Assembly (NCBI GenBank): GCA_033060915.1
Contig: CM065389.1
Coordinates: 13,060,001 to 13,124,000 of the forward strand
Reading direction: 5' to 3'
Length of the DNA: 64,000 bases
Source: Euryodendron excelsum
Taxonomy: Eukaryota; Streptophyta; Magnoliopsida; Ericales; Pentaphylacaceae
In this document: piece by piece, positions 34,560 through 45,300 of the stretch
Numbering within the stretch: the first letter of the stretch is position 1
How the letters are laid out: each line of letters starts with the position of its first letter
Notes under the pieces: generated by a model
What the model was told of the DNA's origin: nothing
Seen by the model: the letters and a program-made list of their open reading frames with translations, nothing else
Databases searched by the model: none
Made by a program: the position numbers and the translations under genes

Positions 34560-36420
34560 AAAAAATGGCCAAATTGCCCCTTGGACCTTTTTTAGCATGC
34601 CTCTCAAGAAAGTACCTAAGTTCTCAAAGCGGTAAGTCCACCATTCCAGGATTGTCCCAAGGTCAATCTGACATGTTCAAGTGCCTTCTAGTCGGTTCTG
34701 GACCAATTCTGAGACCATCTAGTCAAAATAACCATTTTGCCCCTAGGCATTCGATTGCCTTCGGGAACTACACCAACTCTGGGTATCAAACCGATAACCT
34801 TCCGAGGATGCTTCTAATAGTATTCCTAACCTTCCAACACCTTTCCAGATCATTCTGAGTCTATTCCGGCTAGTTCAGTGTAAAATGACAGTTTTGCTCT
34901 TGGTGCTCTGGTCGCCTTTTCCAACCATACCGGCTCTAGGTATCAAACCGACAATCCCCCGTAACACTTTAGATAATGTTTTCAACCTTTAAGTTCTCTT
35001 ATGGGACATTCCAAGTCCATTTTGGTGGTTTCTGATCACTCCCTAAAAGGGTGATACTTAACCGTAAGTGCACGGTTGCGATGTAGTAATAATTTATCGT
35101 AAATACGAGGTTGATTCCATAGGGAAGATGGTTTACGTAAATAGGAAAACTTACCGTGGATAAAAAAAATCTTAGGAAGACCACTCCAACAAACAAAAAT
35201 CTAATTTTAGGTTGAGAAAAGATTTGTTATCTAATTTAAACTAAGAAATAAAAAGATCTCGGAATCAATCGTTCCAACCAATTGCGTCTCTTGGAGTTCC
35301 GAAAGAGATAATTTAATAACTCAAATCCTTCGACTACGTCATGAGTCTTGGATTCGGAAGATTTAGCGATAAAAACAAGTGTTCTTCAAAACTTCAACTT
35401 TTAGAATAACTTGGGTTGTTGGGATCAAGGATGAGTACCATCGATTCGTGCAATGCATATACTGACTATAGATTCACGCATAAACATTACTGAACATTGA
35501 TTCGCGTAGCGCATATACTAACTATAGGTTCACGCATAAATGATACCAAACAAAATCAAACGTCTAGGCTTTCAAAAGTTTCTAGAACGAAGAAGAAGAA
35601 GAAAAAATAAACAGAAAATTTAACTTTAAAACCAAGAACGTACCTCCTTTGTTCATCCAAGATCTTCAATTAATCTTCACAATTGATCCCAAGATGAAAT
35701 CTAGTTGCTTATTATAATCATAGATATGGAAAATTGTATTCAAAATATACTGAAAGACTGAGTAATTTGATTACAGGAATTGAAAACTGAATAAAAACTA
35801 TGAATAAACTACTCTAATCTACTTCTAAAACCTAGAAAAAACGTCAACCTTAATATCCCCTTAAAATAACAACAATCCTAGCTTATATAAACACAAGAAT
35901 AATAGGAAATCCTGCTGCATCGTTCGAACGGCCTTTGAACGGACTTCGAACGCCTAATTAACCGTTTAAACGGTCTTCTAACGCTCTTCGGACGGATTTT
36001 ATGCTCTTTGAATCTATCAAACGGCCTTCGAACCTGATTTTGGCGTGACACCGTTTGACGTACCGTTCGAACGCACTTCAAACGCCTGCTCACCATTCGA
36101 ATGCCACTATTCACCATTTGAACTCACTTCAAACACACTTCAGACACATTTTAGATGCCTTTTCCAATTTAGCGCGAATATCTCCTTTTTACGCCAGAAT
36201 TTCTAAAAATATACATAAAACTAAGTTAGTAACGAATTAAGACTAAAAAAACATAATTAAACCTATTCTAATGCTAATAAATAACTAATTAAAGCATGTA
36301 AATGGTACTTTTAGGGCACAATCAGTTTTCCTGTCTAGTTAACCGTTTTGCCCTTAATGGCTCGGTTAACCGTTTCAACAATCCTGATATTGTTTTCCAA
36401 GCCTGTTACCCCCGGGACAC
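34560..36420 (+). repeat. ~157-bp tandem repeats in long LTR (split by insertion)
   Basis: The phrase 'ttttgccc(c/t)t(a/t)g' recurs at 34571, 34734 and 34891, then at 36346 after removal of the 1.29 kb insert. The spacings are 163, 157 and ~161. Each unit also has 'tatcaaaccgata' and 'ctagt(c/t)' phrases. The same unit occurs in reverse orientation at 53560-54180 and 60960-61490. Confidence 0.75.
35032..36325 (+). repeat. Dispersed ~1.29 kb non-coding repeat, copy 2
   Basis: The ends CTGATCACTCCCTAAAAG and (inverse) CTGATTGTGCCCTAAAAG are related, and the flanks share TTT. Removing 35032-36325 restores the ~157-bp periodicity of the LTR, which confirms the borders. The interior has 'gtgcacggttgcga', 'ccattcgaat'-type TTCGAAC clusters and no coding sequence. 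Copy 1 is at 1075-2356. Confidence 0.65.
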
Positions 36421-36713
36421 TATTTCAAATGTTTCTACCCATTTTCAGCCTTCCGGATCATTCCCTGACCTTCCGGAGTCACTTTTAGTGGAGCCAAAAA
36501 TTGCATGGTAGTCACTAGTATAGGTGCCCAAATATTTTGCCTTGCATATCAAGGGTCAAAAGATACATTTTTTGTCGCCCTCAAACTTTCCTAAGTGGCT
36601 AACGCCACTACTAGCGGTTCTAAGCCAAAAGTGGCCTGGCGCCACTCCTAATGGCACTAGTGAGTTTTTTTACCCTGGTGCCATTGCAACAGGTGCTAAG
36701 CCATGTTTGTGTC

Positions 36714-36721
36714 TATAAATA
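36714..36721 (+). promoter_or_regulatory. TATA box in long LTR
   Basis: TATAAATA, conserved with the same CAGA(C) context in the homologous LTRs at 53289-53296 (minus) and 60649-60656 (minus). It sets the sense strand of the family. Confidence 0.65.
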
Positions 36722-39700
36722 CAGACCCTCCCCCTGCGTGAAAAAATTCCGCAATCTCAGTACAGAAATGCTGCCTCTTTGAAAATAGAGCTAGAATCCT
36801 CTCCAAACCCTAATTCCTTCAAGCCCTAGCCTCCATACACTCTAACCCTAGCTTATACACACTCCATATACTCATACACCAGCCTAAAAAGCAAGCCATT
36901 AAAAACTCAAAGTGCTGCAACTTAGAAGCTCTTAAGGTTCAAATAAAGTAAAGCAAACAAAGCAAGAAGAATCTAAGGTTAGTTTTCTTTTTACGTTTAT
37001 GTACTTCCCCCCTCTCTCTTCTCCCTCCTGACCCACTTGAGTTCTCTTCTATTTCAATCTCCCATCTTCTATCTTCCTTTCTTGCATGCTTGAAACAAAA
37101 GATTTCCTGATTTATGCCTAGGAAGAACTGTTGAAAGTCACCGTGTCAGGGGCTTTTTTCTAGTTTAACCTTAGACCGTGTGGATTCGGCCCCCTTGATT
37201 ATGTGGTGAAGTCTAATCTTGCATGTTTACGACCTTACTTGCATTATGCATGTTATATTCGTTCATCTATTCAAAAATTATATTCAAAACTTGCATCAAA
37301 ACTCTCTTTTAAAGCTTGTATTCAAAATCTTGTTTTTGAAATCACAATCTTAAAGTGATTCTAGCCATTCCATGGTTAGGGTTGTTTTAGAAAAGTGTTA
37401 TATTTATTGTGACCATCAAGGTCTATATTTTGGGTGTAAACTTTAAATTGTTTTTCATCAAAACTGCAATCTTAAGATGATTCTAGCCATTCCATTCCAT
37501 GGTTAGGGTTGTTTTAGAAAAGTGTGATATTTAATGTGATCATATTGGTCCATATTTCAAATCCATGTTGTTTTCAAAATCACCAATTTAGAATGGTTTT
37601 AATCTTTTCATGATTAGAATCATTTTGGAAAAGTGAGACATTCAAAAGATTTCAAAAGTTCAAATTCAAACCCTTTTCCAAAATTTGCTTTCCAAGTTCC
37701 TTTCCGAAAACTCTCTTCAAAAATCTATTTCTTGAAAACTTCTTTCAAACACCTTTCCAAAAACTCTCTTTAAACTTCTTCCAAAAACTCTCCTAAAAAA
37801 GTTACTTTCTAAAAACTCTTTTTGAAGATCTCCTTTTCAAAAAACTCTTTTTCTTAGAGCCTAAGTCAAGCTCTAGGTTCCATGATTGGGAAACCCTAGT
37901 TCTATTTTCTAAAATCATGACTTCCTTTCTTGCCTCAAATCGTAAGTTTCCAAAAACTATTTTAGATTTTCAAAATCTCTTTTTCTATACCAAATCATAG
38001 CTTTTCAAATCTTAAACTTCCAAAATTCAGCCTTTCCAATTCTATGTCAAATTCAATCTTTTAATTCAAGAAATTAGATCAAATCCTCCAATTTTAGAAA
38101 CCAAATCAAATCATCAATTTTTTGAAGTAAAATCTAATTTTTAACTTTAGGGAATAAGAATCAAATCTTTCTTAATTCAAACATTTCTTAATTCCAACCT
38201 TTCTAAATTTCAATCTTTCCAAATTCTAAAACTTAAAACTTTCCAAATTCAAAACTTTTCAAAACTCAAATATTTCTAAATTCAATAACCTTTCAAATTC
38301 AAATATTTCCTAAAATGAAACTTTCCTAATTTGAAAACTTTTCTATTTTGAAACTTTCTTATTCAAAGATTTCTAAAAATTCAATCTTTCGTAAACCTTA
38401 ACTTTTCAAACTCTTTCAAGTCAAATGTTTGAGTCAAGTCTTTTCCAAGTCAAATCTTTCTAAATCAAATCAAATCTCTTTCCAGACCTTTTTTTAAATC
38501 CAACTTTCCTAATTCAAATTTTTCTTAATTTGAATGTTTTCTAAATCCAACTTTCTAAAATTGAACCTCTCAAGTTTAAATCAAACCTTCCTAATTCAAC
38601 TATAAGTTCCAATCTTAGGTAGCCTAAACCCTTGGAGGCCTAAACCCTAGTTCAACCCTAATCCTAAGTTAGAAAGCTTCAACTCCTTTCTAAACCAAGA
38701 TGGTTTTTCCAGTTTCAATTCAAGTCAAAAAATATTTTCAAAACTCAACTCTTTCTTTTATAAATCAAGTCCAAGTTTTTCTTCGAAGTTTAATATTTTC
38801 AAATTAAAATCAATTTCAAAATCCTCAAGTTGTATTTCAAATCAAAGTTAAATCGAAGTTTCAATTTCAAATCTTCTATTCAAAGTTCAAATCCAACCCC
38901 TTTTTCAAATCAAACTCTTTTCTAATAAAGTCTTTTCAAATCAAACTTTTCAAAACCTAAAGTGTCTATTTTCAATCGGACTCTTGTCCATACTACGACT
39001 GACCTAATTCTTAAAAAGGGATACGTAGGCAACTCTCATGGGTGCAGTCACAACCTTTTTTTAAGTGTTCAATTCCATAATCTATTTCAAGTTTCTAATT
39101 TCTAAAACTTTCTTTCAAATCTTAAATCTTCTTTTCAAGTCTATGTTCAAAATCAAATCTTTCTTTTTGAATCTATTTTTAAAATTACACCTTTTTCTTG
39201 CACTTAAATATCATGCATCATGTAAATTCTTTTCAAAAGTGGATAGCATTGGACATTTATTAATCAAAGATTCTAATTGAGTGAACTTAGGGTAAATAGA
39301 CTTGTATGTATCACAAAGGCGGGTGATAATTTTAGGATATCTTTCCTACACGTAACCAATCTTCGAACCTAGAATCATTGTTTTCAAAGACCAAAATGGA
39401 GTTATTTTCAAAAAGGATTTAAAACTTTTCAAAGGTTGCTAAACAACCTATTTTCTTAAAAACTCTCTCTTGAGGAAGTTTTCAAAACCTTTTCAAAAAT
39501 CCTAAGTGTAATATTCAGATTGTGCTTAGTTTTAGGTGACCTAACTTACTTTAATCAAGTTAGGTTGCGACTCCAAATCTTTTTCAAAAGTCCTTATTCA
39601 AAATAAATTTCAAATTTAAATCTAGTTGCACTTGTCCTTCTAGGAGGATGAGTTCTAACGAGAGAGTAACGTGTTTTTCCCACTAGTGCGTATTTTTCAT

Positions 39701-39726
39701 CGAGTGGGAAAAATCGAGATGCAACA

Positions 39727-40330
39727 ATAGCCTGTTGCAAGGTAGAAAGAGGGAAACGATAGAGAAGAGAGGCTCGAACATGGTCGAATACATCAGTGAG
39801 AGCCATGAGAAATATAATTAGGTGCTGCTGATTGCGTTAAAGGGCAAACTAAGCTGCTTCAGCAGAGCATGACCGAGTAGGCTCAGACGGAGTCAATTGG
39901 TCCCAAAGAGTGTATATTTGAGACAGGAAGGCATTGATAGACTGGTCAAATTCCTATTTTAGACGATGGAAAGAAATTAAAAGCTGGTACTGATGAGCAA
40001 GATCAACAGTGGTGGAACGGTTAGCCAAGAAGGCTCAGACAAAGTGAGATGTGTCCAAGCGTCCAAACTGGAGACTGATAAAAGGAATAGATATATTTCA
40101 AAACCATGTGATGATCTGATAATTCATACTGTCCCATTCTTCAAGTTGTTTAGTGAATTCTGTATTCGTTTCAGCTACACATTTAACAGGTTCCTGAATA
40201 TCTCCAGTGACATAATGCCAAAGTTTTCTCTCCTTGAGAAAATTGGATATGGCTTGAGATCAAGAAATATAATTAGGACCATCCAGAGTAAGAAAAATCG
40301 GTCTAGAGACCTCAAAATGCTCTACAGATG
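39727..40330 (-). pseudogene. copia 2 gag N-terminal part
   Basis: Minus-strand frame related to 18987-19580 of copia element 1: MALTDVFDHVRASLL, LSQIYTLWDQLTPSEPT, and the 'dTWFRNTS'-like region. It has several stops. It keeps Trp and Gln codons where copia element 1 has stops at 19407 and 19482. Confidence 0.85.
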
Positions 40331-40539
40331 AGAGACGTGGAATAACATGAACCCAACAGTAGAGAATAACGGTAGAAAAGATTTTAAAGCAAGAAAAATA
40401 GCAGAAATAGAGCAGAATCGGCAAAAAGAGAGGCCAGAATTAGATTCAGAAGGCCCGAATTAATTAAGAGCCGAACAGAAATGGCAGTAGTATGGTTGGA
40501 GAGATGCAGGAAGGGTGCTGGAGTGACGTTGTAAAGTCA

Positions 40540-40625
40540 CCAGAAGTTGGCCGGAAAGTCACTGGAAGTTGGCGAGAAAATCATTGGAGTTGGCCGAAAA
40601 GCCGCCAGAAGTTGGTCGGAGGTTG
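40540..40625 (-). repeat. ~22-bp short tandem repeat in copia 2 leader
   Basis: Four imperfect units of the form 'gtcacyrgaagttggccgraaa' lie between the primer site and gag. A repeat in the untranslated leader; no function assigned. Confidence 0.6.
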
Positions 40626-40705
40626 CTCGAAGAGTAGGAAGAGAACCTTAAGAGTTTGGATGTGGAAGATCCCTTGATGGGTAACCACAGAGTATATTTT
40701 CCATT

Positions 40706-40718
40706 GGCTCTGATACCA
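40706..40718 (-). other. Primer-binding site of copia 2
   Basis: On the minus strand TGGTATCAGAGCC follows the 5' LTR directly, the same initiator-Met-tRNA site as at 18312. Confidence 0.9.
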
Positions 40719-40896
40719 TACTAGAAAAGAGAGAGAAATATATAGAAATATATATGCAAAATAGAATGTATTGCATTGAGTAATTTCTTATGTACATAAT
40801 GAGTCTATTTATATTACAAGAGAGGAGAGGAAGAAGTCTATTCTAACCAATGTGGGATAGATAAATCTAACAAGAAGATAAATATATACACTGATA
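40719..40896 (-). repeat. 5' LTR of copia element 2
   Basis: 178 bp. It shares 'tttatctatcccacat', 'agaatagacttcttcctctcctctct' and 'tctctctcttttcta' with the 3' LTR. The first bases are TA instead of TG. Divergence and indels from the 3' LTR are larger than in copia element 1, so this insertion is older. Confidence 0.85.
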
Positions 40897-41518
40897 TGTC
40901 TAAGTTGTCATCCCTTGTCATTCTGTCAATTTCTAGTGGTGATGGTTCATTGTTACCGCCGCTCAAGCTGAAGTTCTTGCACATTTCATGGTGTTCCCGT
41001 TTGGAGAGTCTCGAGATTTCTGCACCCAATCTCGTTTCTTTTCAATTCGGGGATGAAGAGCAGAGATCGCCCTCAAGAATGTTCCCCTTCTTGCTGAGGT
41101 ATCTTTGGTGGAGGGTTATTGCAGTATTTCTGGAGTTGAAGAGGGACTCAACTAGTTTTCAGGCGTTCTCTCTCAGGTTCAAACACTGATATTTACTTTA
41201 CATTATCCTTGCTTTACTGATCTATTTCCCCAAGTTGATGGACTAAGAAACCTCAAGAAATTGAAATTGAAATTGAAATTGAGATTTTGGGAGTGCAAAA
41301 ACCACTGCCAGCTTTGCACTTCCCTGATGAAGACATGGCCTGCCTTGTATGAATTCTCGTTGCATTTGTTCTGGTTGGAGACCGGTACTGATTTTCCTGC
41401 ACCGGCATGGCCACGACGTGTAGAGAATCATCGGCATCATTGCCTGAAGGTGGTGGAATTGGTTGGCTTTGTTGGGTTTTTGCCTCATGTTTCGATTGTC
41501 AGGTACCTGGTTTAGAAT
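40897..41518 (+). pseudogene. F-box family copy E, part 2 (LRR to early FBD)
   Basis: Resumes with SKLSSLVILSIS, LKLKFLHISWCSRLESLEISAPNLVSF, a frameshift near 41055, an in-frame stop near 41152 ('caactagttttcagg'), LRNLKKLKLKL, and VENHRHHCLKVVELVGFVGFLPHVSIVRYLV. A GAAATT microsatellite-like expansion (41258-41280) lengthens the LRR. It breaks at TTTAGAAT, the left target duplication of the hAT-like element. Confidence 0.9.
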
Positions 41519-42538
41519 CAGAGGCAAACTGACACTTGGTCGAGCGACGTCGGCTGTCTCTATTGAAATTTGAAAAAAAAAAAAAAATAACCCGACTCAA
41601 TTAAAATGGACTTTGCCCGACTATACCTAATATTTATTTCAAGTGTAAATCCATCAAATCAATCGCTTTAGGTCCTTAATTTTTTAATGCCTTTAAGTTT
41701 TATAATCTTACTTATTATAGTTAAAATTCTATATAATTTTAACATATTTTTTTTGAAAATAAGCCTCAACCTAAATAAGAAAAGGTTCATAAAAAAAGAA
41801 AAATAAGACTCAGTCTAAATGAGAAAAGATCCACAAGAAAATAAAACAAAAAGGCCTACATCAAATAAAAAAAAATCCCATAAGAAAATAAAGTTTCTAG
41901 ATCTATCACTATAATTACATAAACTTTTATTAATACAAGGAAGATCAAATGTCTATTGTATACAACTCTCTCTTCCTTTATTGTATATTTATTTAGAAGT
42001 TTAAACTCTCATAACACATACACATGCACTCTCTCGCTCTCTCACTCACTCTCTCTCTCTCTTATAAAGGCAAAAGTTTTAAATTAAAAAATAAATTAGT
42101 AAATCTTACTGATAATATCATCAAATAGATTGTTGATATATTTTTATATAGATCAATATCTGTTTGATTTATTTTGAGCAAAGTGTAATTTTTTTTTTAT
42201 TGTTTGTGGTTCTACAAGTAGTTGTTACGGTAAAACTAAAAAGTAAATTATATACTTTGTTAGTTGAAACACTAATTTTGTATTATGCTGGTGAAATCAT
42301 TTGGTGAATACTTTACAAAAAATTAATTTTTATAGGATGGTTAAATCCATTGTGATTAAGTGAATATTTCATTAAAAAGAGAGAAAAATAAATAAATTAA
42401 TAATTTTTCATCTAAAAAAATCAAAATTTAAGTAAAAAATTTATACCTAGTATTAAAGTCGTAAAAGTTGTTATTTAAAATTTTCATTTTAAAAGTATTT
42501 TTAGCCTCCACTAAAAAAAATTTCTGAATCTGCCACTG
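41519..42538. mobile_element. hAT-like non-autonomous transposon (1020 bp)
   Basis: The left end is CAGAGGCAAACTGAC and the right end (inverse) is CAGTGGCAGATTCAG. The 8-bp target duplication is TTTAGAAT (41511-41518) and TTCAGAAT (42539-42546). Copies D and A show the empty site 'ttcagaatgctgtg'. An 8-bp duplication and CAG(A/T)GGC ends are hAT hallmarks. The interior is AT-rich with no transposase frame. Confidence 0.8.
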
Positions 42539-42798
42539 TTCAGAATGCTTTGTTGCTTGAGAAGATGACTATTATTCCCGGCCGGCGGGATTGGAGTGAC
42601 GACCTTGTGGAGTTGATGACAATCGAGGTGAAACAAGAGGCTCGGGAACGTGCTCATGCGCTGGGAGCAAAAGTCTCTCTTCGCACTAAACTACTTGTAC
42701 TGCAATCTTTTATAGGAATTACGAGTACTGCCAACAAACAAACGGTAGTAGGATTTAGGAATGGTTGTTGTTATCATCTGTACCCAAACTTGATTTGA
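42539..42798 (+). pseudogene. F-box family copy E, part 3 (end of FBD, stop lost)
   Basis: QNALLLEKMTIIPGRRDW and ELMTIEVKQEARERAHALGAKVS complete the FBD. The family stop after LLVL has changed from TAA to CAA (42702), so the frame runs through the conserved 3' flank to 42798. Parts 1-3 together span a ~1.4 kb gene stretched over 15.5 kb. Confidence 0.85.
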
Positions 42799-42895
42799 GT
42801 TTGGCATACTTAGACCTTGGGCATACGTCAAAGGAAGAAATTATGCCGTTGGTGAAAAGCTAGGCCCAAACCCTCTCAGTAAGGATAAGGGAGTT

Positions 42896-42933
<38 letters not shown>

Positions 42934-44640
42934 CCACACACACACAGAGCAAGGAGGGTATTGGCGGTTCATTAATGTACCAATGTATGTTGCATTGTTA
43001 AGGCTTGAATGGCTTATCAACCCCTGAAGTATATTGTCTGAGCTTTGGTCCCTGATTATTGTCCTTTGTTCATAAATTCTTCGTACCCCAGTAAAACTGG
43101 TCAGCAAACCCCGCTTACTTTGACATGTTTGGACCCAGGTTCTAGGCAGAAGGTTTCCCATTGGTGCTAGACATGTTTTTATGTTACATGAATTACCAGA
43201 GGACCTAAGTTCCAAAAGCTAAAAAAATTAAGGAGTTTTAAAATAGGAAAATGCTACTTGGGTATGAATTAATGTTGAAATTTCACTTATTTACATAATG
43301 AGCTAGTCTTGAATAAGCTTCAAGTGTGCTGAACACCTATTGAGCTCAACTATCTTGATTATTTTTACAGCCTCTGTTGTAAGAATATTATCAATAAATC
43401 AAACTTAAAAGCCCATACATAAGAAAATAACATAGCATGCTAATAGCCCCTGGTCAGCAATTCAAAGAAATGGTTGCAGAAACTGAATTGGGTGTTTACA
43501 ATCCAAAAATTCATTAACCTGACATTTCCTTTTCATTTTTTTTAGGGTTTTGCTTAAATCTCTTGGATTATTGATGACAAAAATATGATCCAATAGTTTG
43601 TATAATTCTGAAGAAGGCACACCCAGCATATGAGTTATGAGAATAAAATGGACAAAAGCATAGTCGTGGTTTTAATTATTTTAGGGTGTATATAATCTTA
43701 TTTAGTTGGGATTAGTCCCTATAAATGCTTGCAATCCTTACAGTGGCGAGGGCTGTAAGACTCAAGCCCTAATGTTACTCGCTTCGGTCCTCTTTTGGGT
43801 TCTTAATAATGTTGTTACCAAATTACCAGTAGCCCTAGGTTATTGATTAGTCCAAGTGCTGCTGGTGGTCCAATGAACTTCTCAGTAGGGCTGAACTTAT
43901 GGTTGGGCTGGATCATTCTAACAGCAAAGCCTAACACAAAGCAGAATGGGCTGGGTTCTTCTAATGGTTGAATTTTGGGACCAAAATTTGGGAATTGGGA
44001 AAATAGTGGAGGCTAACCTATTGAAAATAAAATGAAGAAAAATCGATTAAGATGGTTTGAGCACGTATTATAAAAATCGATAAGTGCTCTGGTTAGGAAG
44101 AGTAACATTATCCATATTTATGGTAATACTAGGAGACGATGGATTACAAATAAATATATTATGCATTATGCATTACGGTTCTTGATAGAGCGGGATGACG
44201 AATTAAACATAATGTATGTAAGCTACCCAAATGGTTATAAAAATACATTTATCTAAGTTGAGTTCATCCACATCCTATAATCTTGTAGAAGAGAAAACTT
44301 TTTATGATAGTTATTCGATTTCAAAATCAAATTGTCAATGTCAGTAAAGTTTATTTATTTATTTTTATAAACATAAGTTTCATTTTTCTTTCTTTTGTGT
44401 TTTTTTTTGTTTGTTTTGAACTTATATTCTTATCTATGTATGTATAAAAACAAAAAATTAGAAAGTACGTAGAACTCATGTTTTTAAAATACTACTTATA
44501 TTTTGCGTTTTACACACTACGTATTTGGTGGGTATCTTAATGTAAAAATTAAATTTAAGTAATAGTACTAATTCGTACCAACCTACCCCTTAAAATTTAT
44601 CCATTATTTATTTATTGCTCTCTTGGAGCTCAATCCCTCA
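42799..44640. repeat. Segmental-duplication flank, unit E, with LINE tail
   Basis: Homologous to unit A 4980-6800 block by block. It includes (CT)n(CA)n at 42895-42947, 'taccaatgtatgttgcattg', 'gaagaaggcacacccagcatatga' and the LINE tail at 44038-44230 (RLRWFEHVL, RRRWITNK, LIERDDE). It lacks the MITE at 5033. No gene. Confidence 0.75.
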
Positions 44641-45300
44641 AATCAAGTCAACGCGAGTTTTGAGATGGTATAGGCAGATATATTACATTGCAGGTTTACT
44701 GAGATCATAGCCCTCAATAGAGCGGAATGATGATGCATGACCTATGTAGGCGGCCCTAATTAGTTTAAGGCAGAATGGTTTATTTAAGTTGATCCATATC
44801 CTATAACCTCGTGGAGGAGAAAAGTTCCTAGGAAAATTGATTGGATTTCGAAGTCAAATGGTTAGACTCAGTGTAATTTCCTTTTTCTTTAACTTGATAT
44901 AATTATCATTTTCCTTTTCTTATGTTTTAAAACTCAAATCCGAATCTATGTATATAGAGAAAAAAAAAAGTAGGTAGGTAGAATCGTGTATGTAGGATAC
45001 CATTGACGTTATGATTTTTACCCATGCTTTAGACAACATTGACATTATGATTTTTTTTATATTTTAAAAAAAAAAAAAATCATTTATATAAAAAGATTAT
45101 ATTAAAAAAAATAATTTTCTTTTTATTTTTTAGTCTTTAGTTAACATTTGAAAATTATCTTCTATAAATTTTTTTAGAATAAATTACATTGACCTCCCTA
45201 ATTGACCTCCTTTAATGTATCTGACATTATTATTAAGGTTCTGAAATGACATTGATCTATCTTACAAGACTTGTCTTTCTAACTGCGTTAATTAAAAATA
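44641..45300. repeat. Second, weaker LINE-tail repeat and AT-rich sequence
   Basis: 44670-44880 repeats the end of the preceding LINE block ('cctcaatagagcggaatgatga', 'gttgatccatatcctataacct'), a local duplication. 44930-45120 contains A- and T-runs and 'gaatctatgtatata', similar to 44440. No gene. Confidence 0.5.

Larger units (their letters stand above)
33767..39726 (+). mobile_element. Solo long LTR of a large LTR family (4.67 kb plus insert)
   Basis: The target duplication ATAGC is perfect (33762-33766 and 39727-39731), and both flanks are copia gag. The left end TATAAACACC corresponds to TGTAAGCACC in the copy at 54451, so TG decayed to TA. The right end is ..GATGCAACA. Sense is taken from TATAAATA at 36714 followed by a leader-like CCTCCCCC stretch. 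It contains 157-bp repeats, a degenerate TTCAAA/TTTCC-rich tract (37650-39200) and the inserted repeat 35032-36325. I see no internal coding region, so it is a solo LTR. Superfamily is unresolved, possibly Ty3/gypsy. Confidence 0.75.
27841..40896 (-). mobile_element. Ty1/copia retrotransposon 2, nested host of two solo LTRs
   Basis: Lies on the minus strand within F-box copy E. Target duplication: TGTCT at 40897-40901, decayed to TTTCC at 27836-27840. LTRs are 27841-27971 and 40719-40896. The internal proteins are related to copia element 1 but the LTRs differ, so it is a sister family. About 8.2 kb of the 13.06 kb is later insertions. RT carries YVDN instead of YVDD, and protease has D-Y-G instead of D-S-G. 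Confidence 0.9.

Noticed and set aside
36055..36240. Short frames over TTCGAAC clusters
   Set aside because: They lie in the dispersed repeat and are not open in the other copy (2090-2200).
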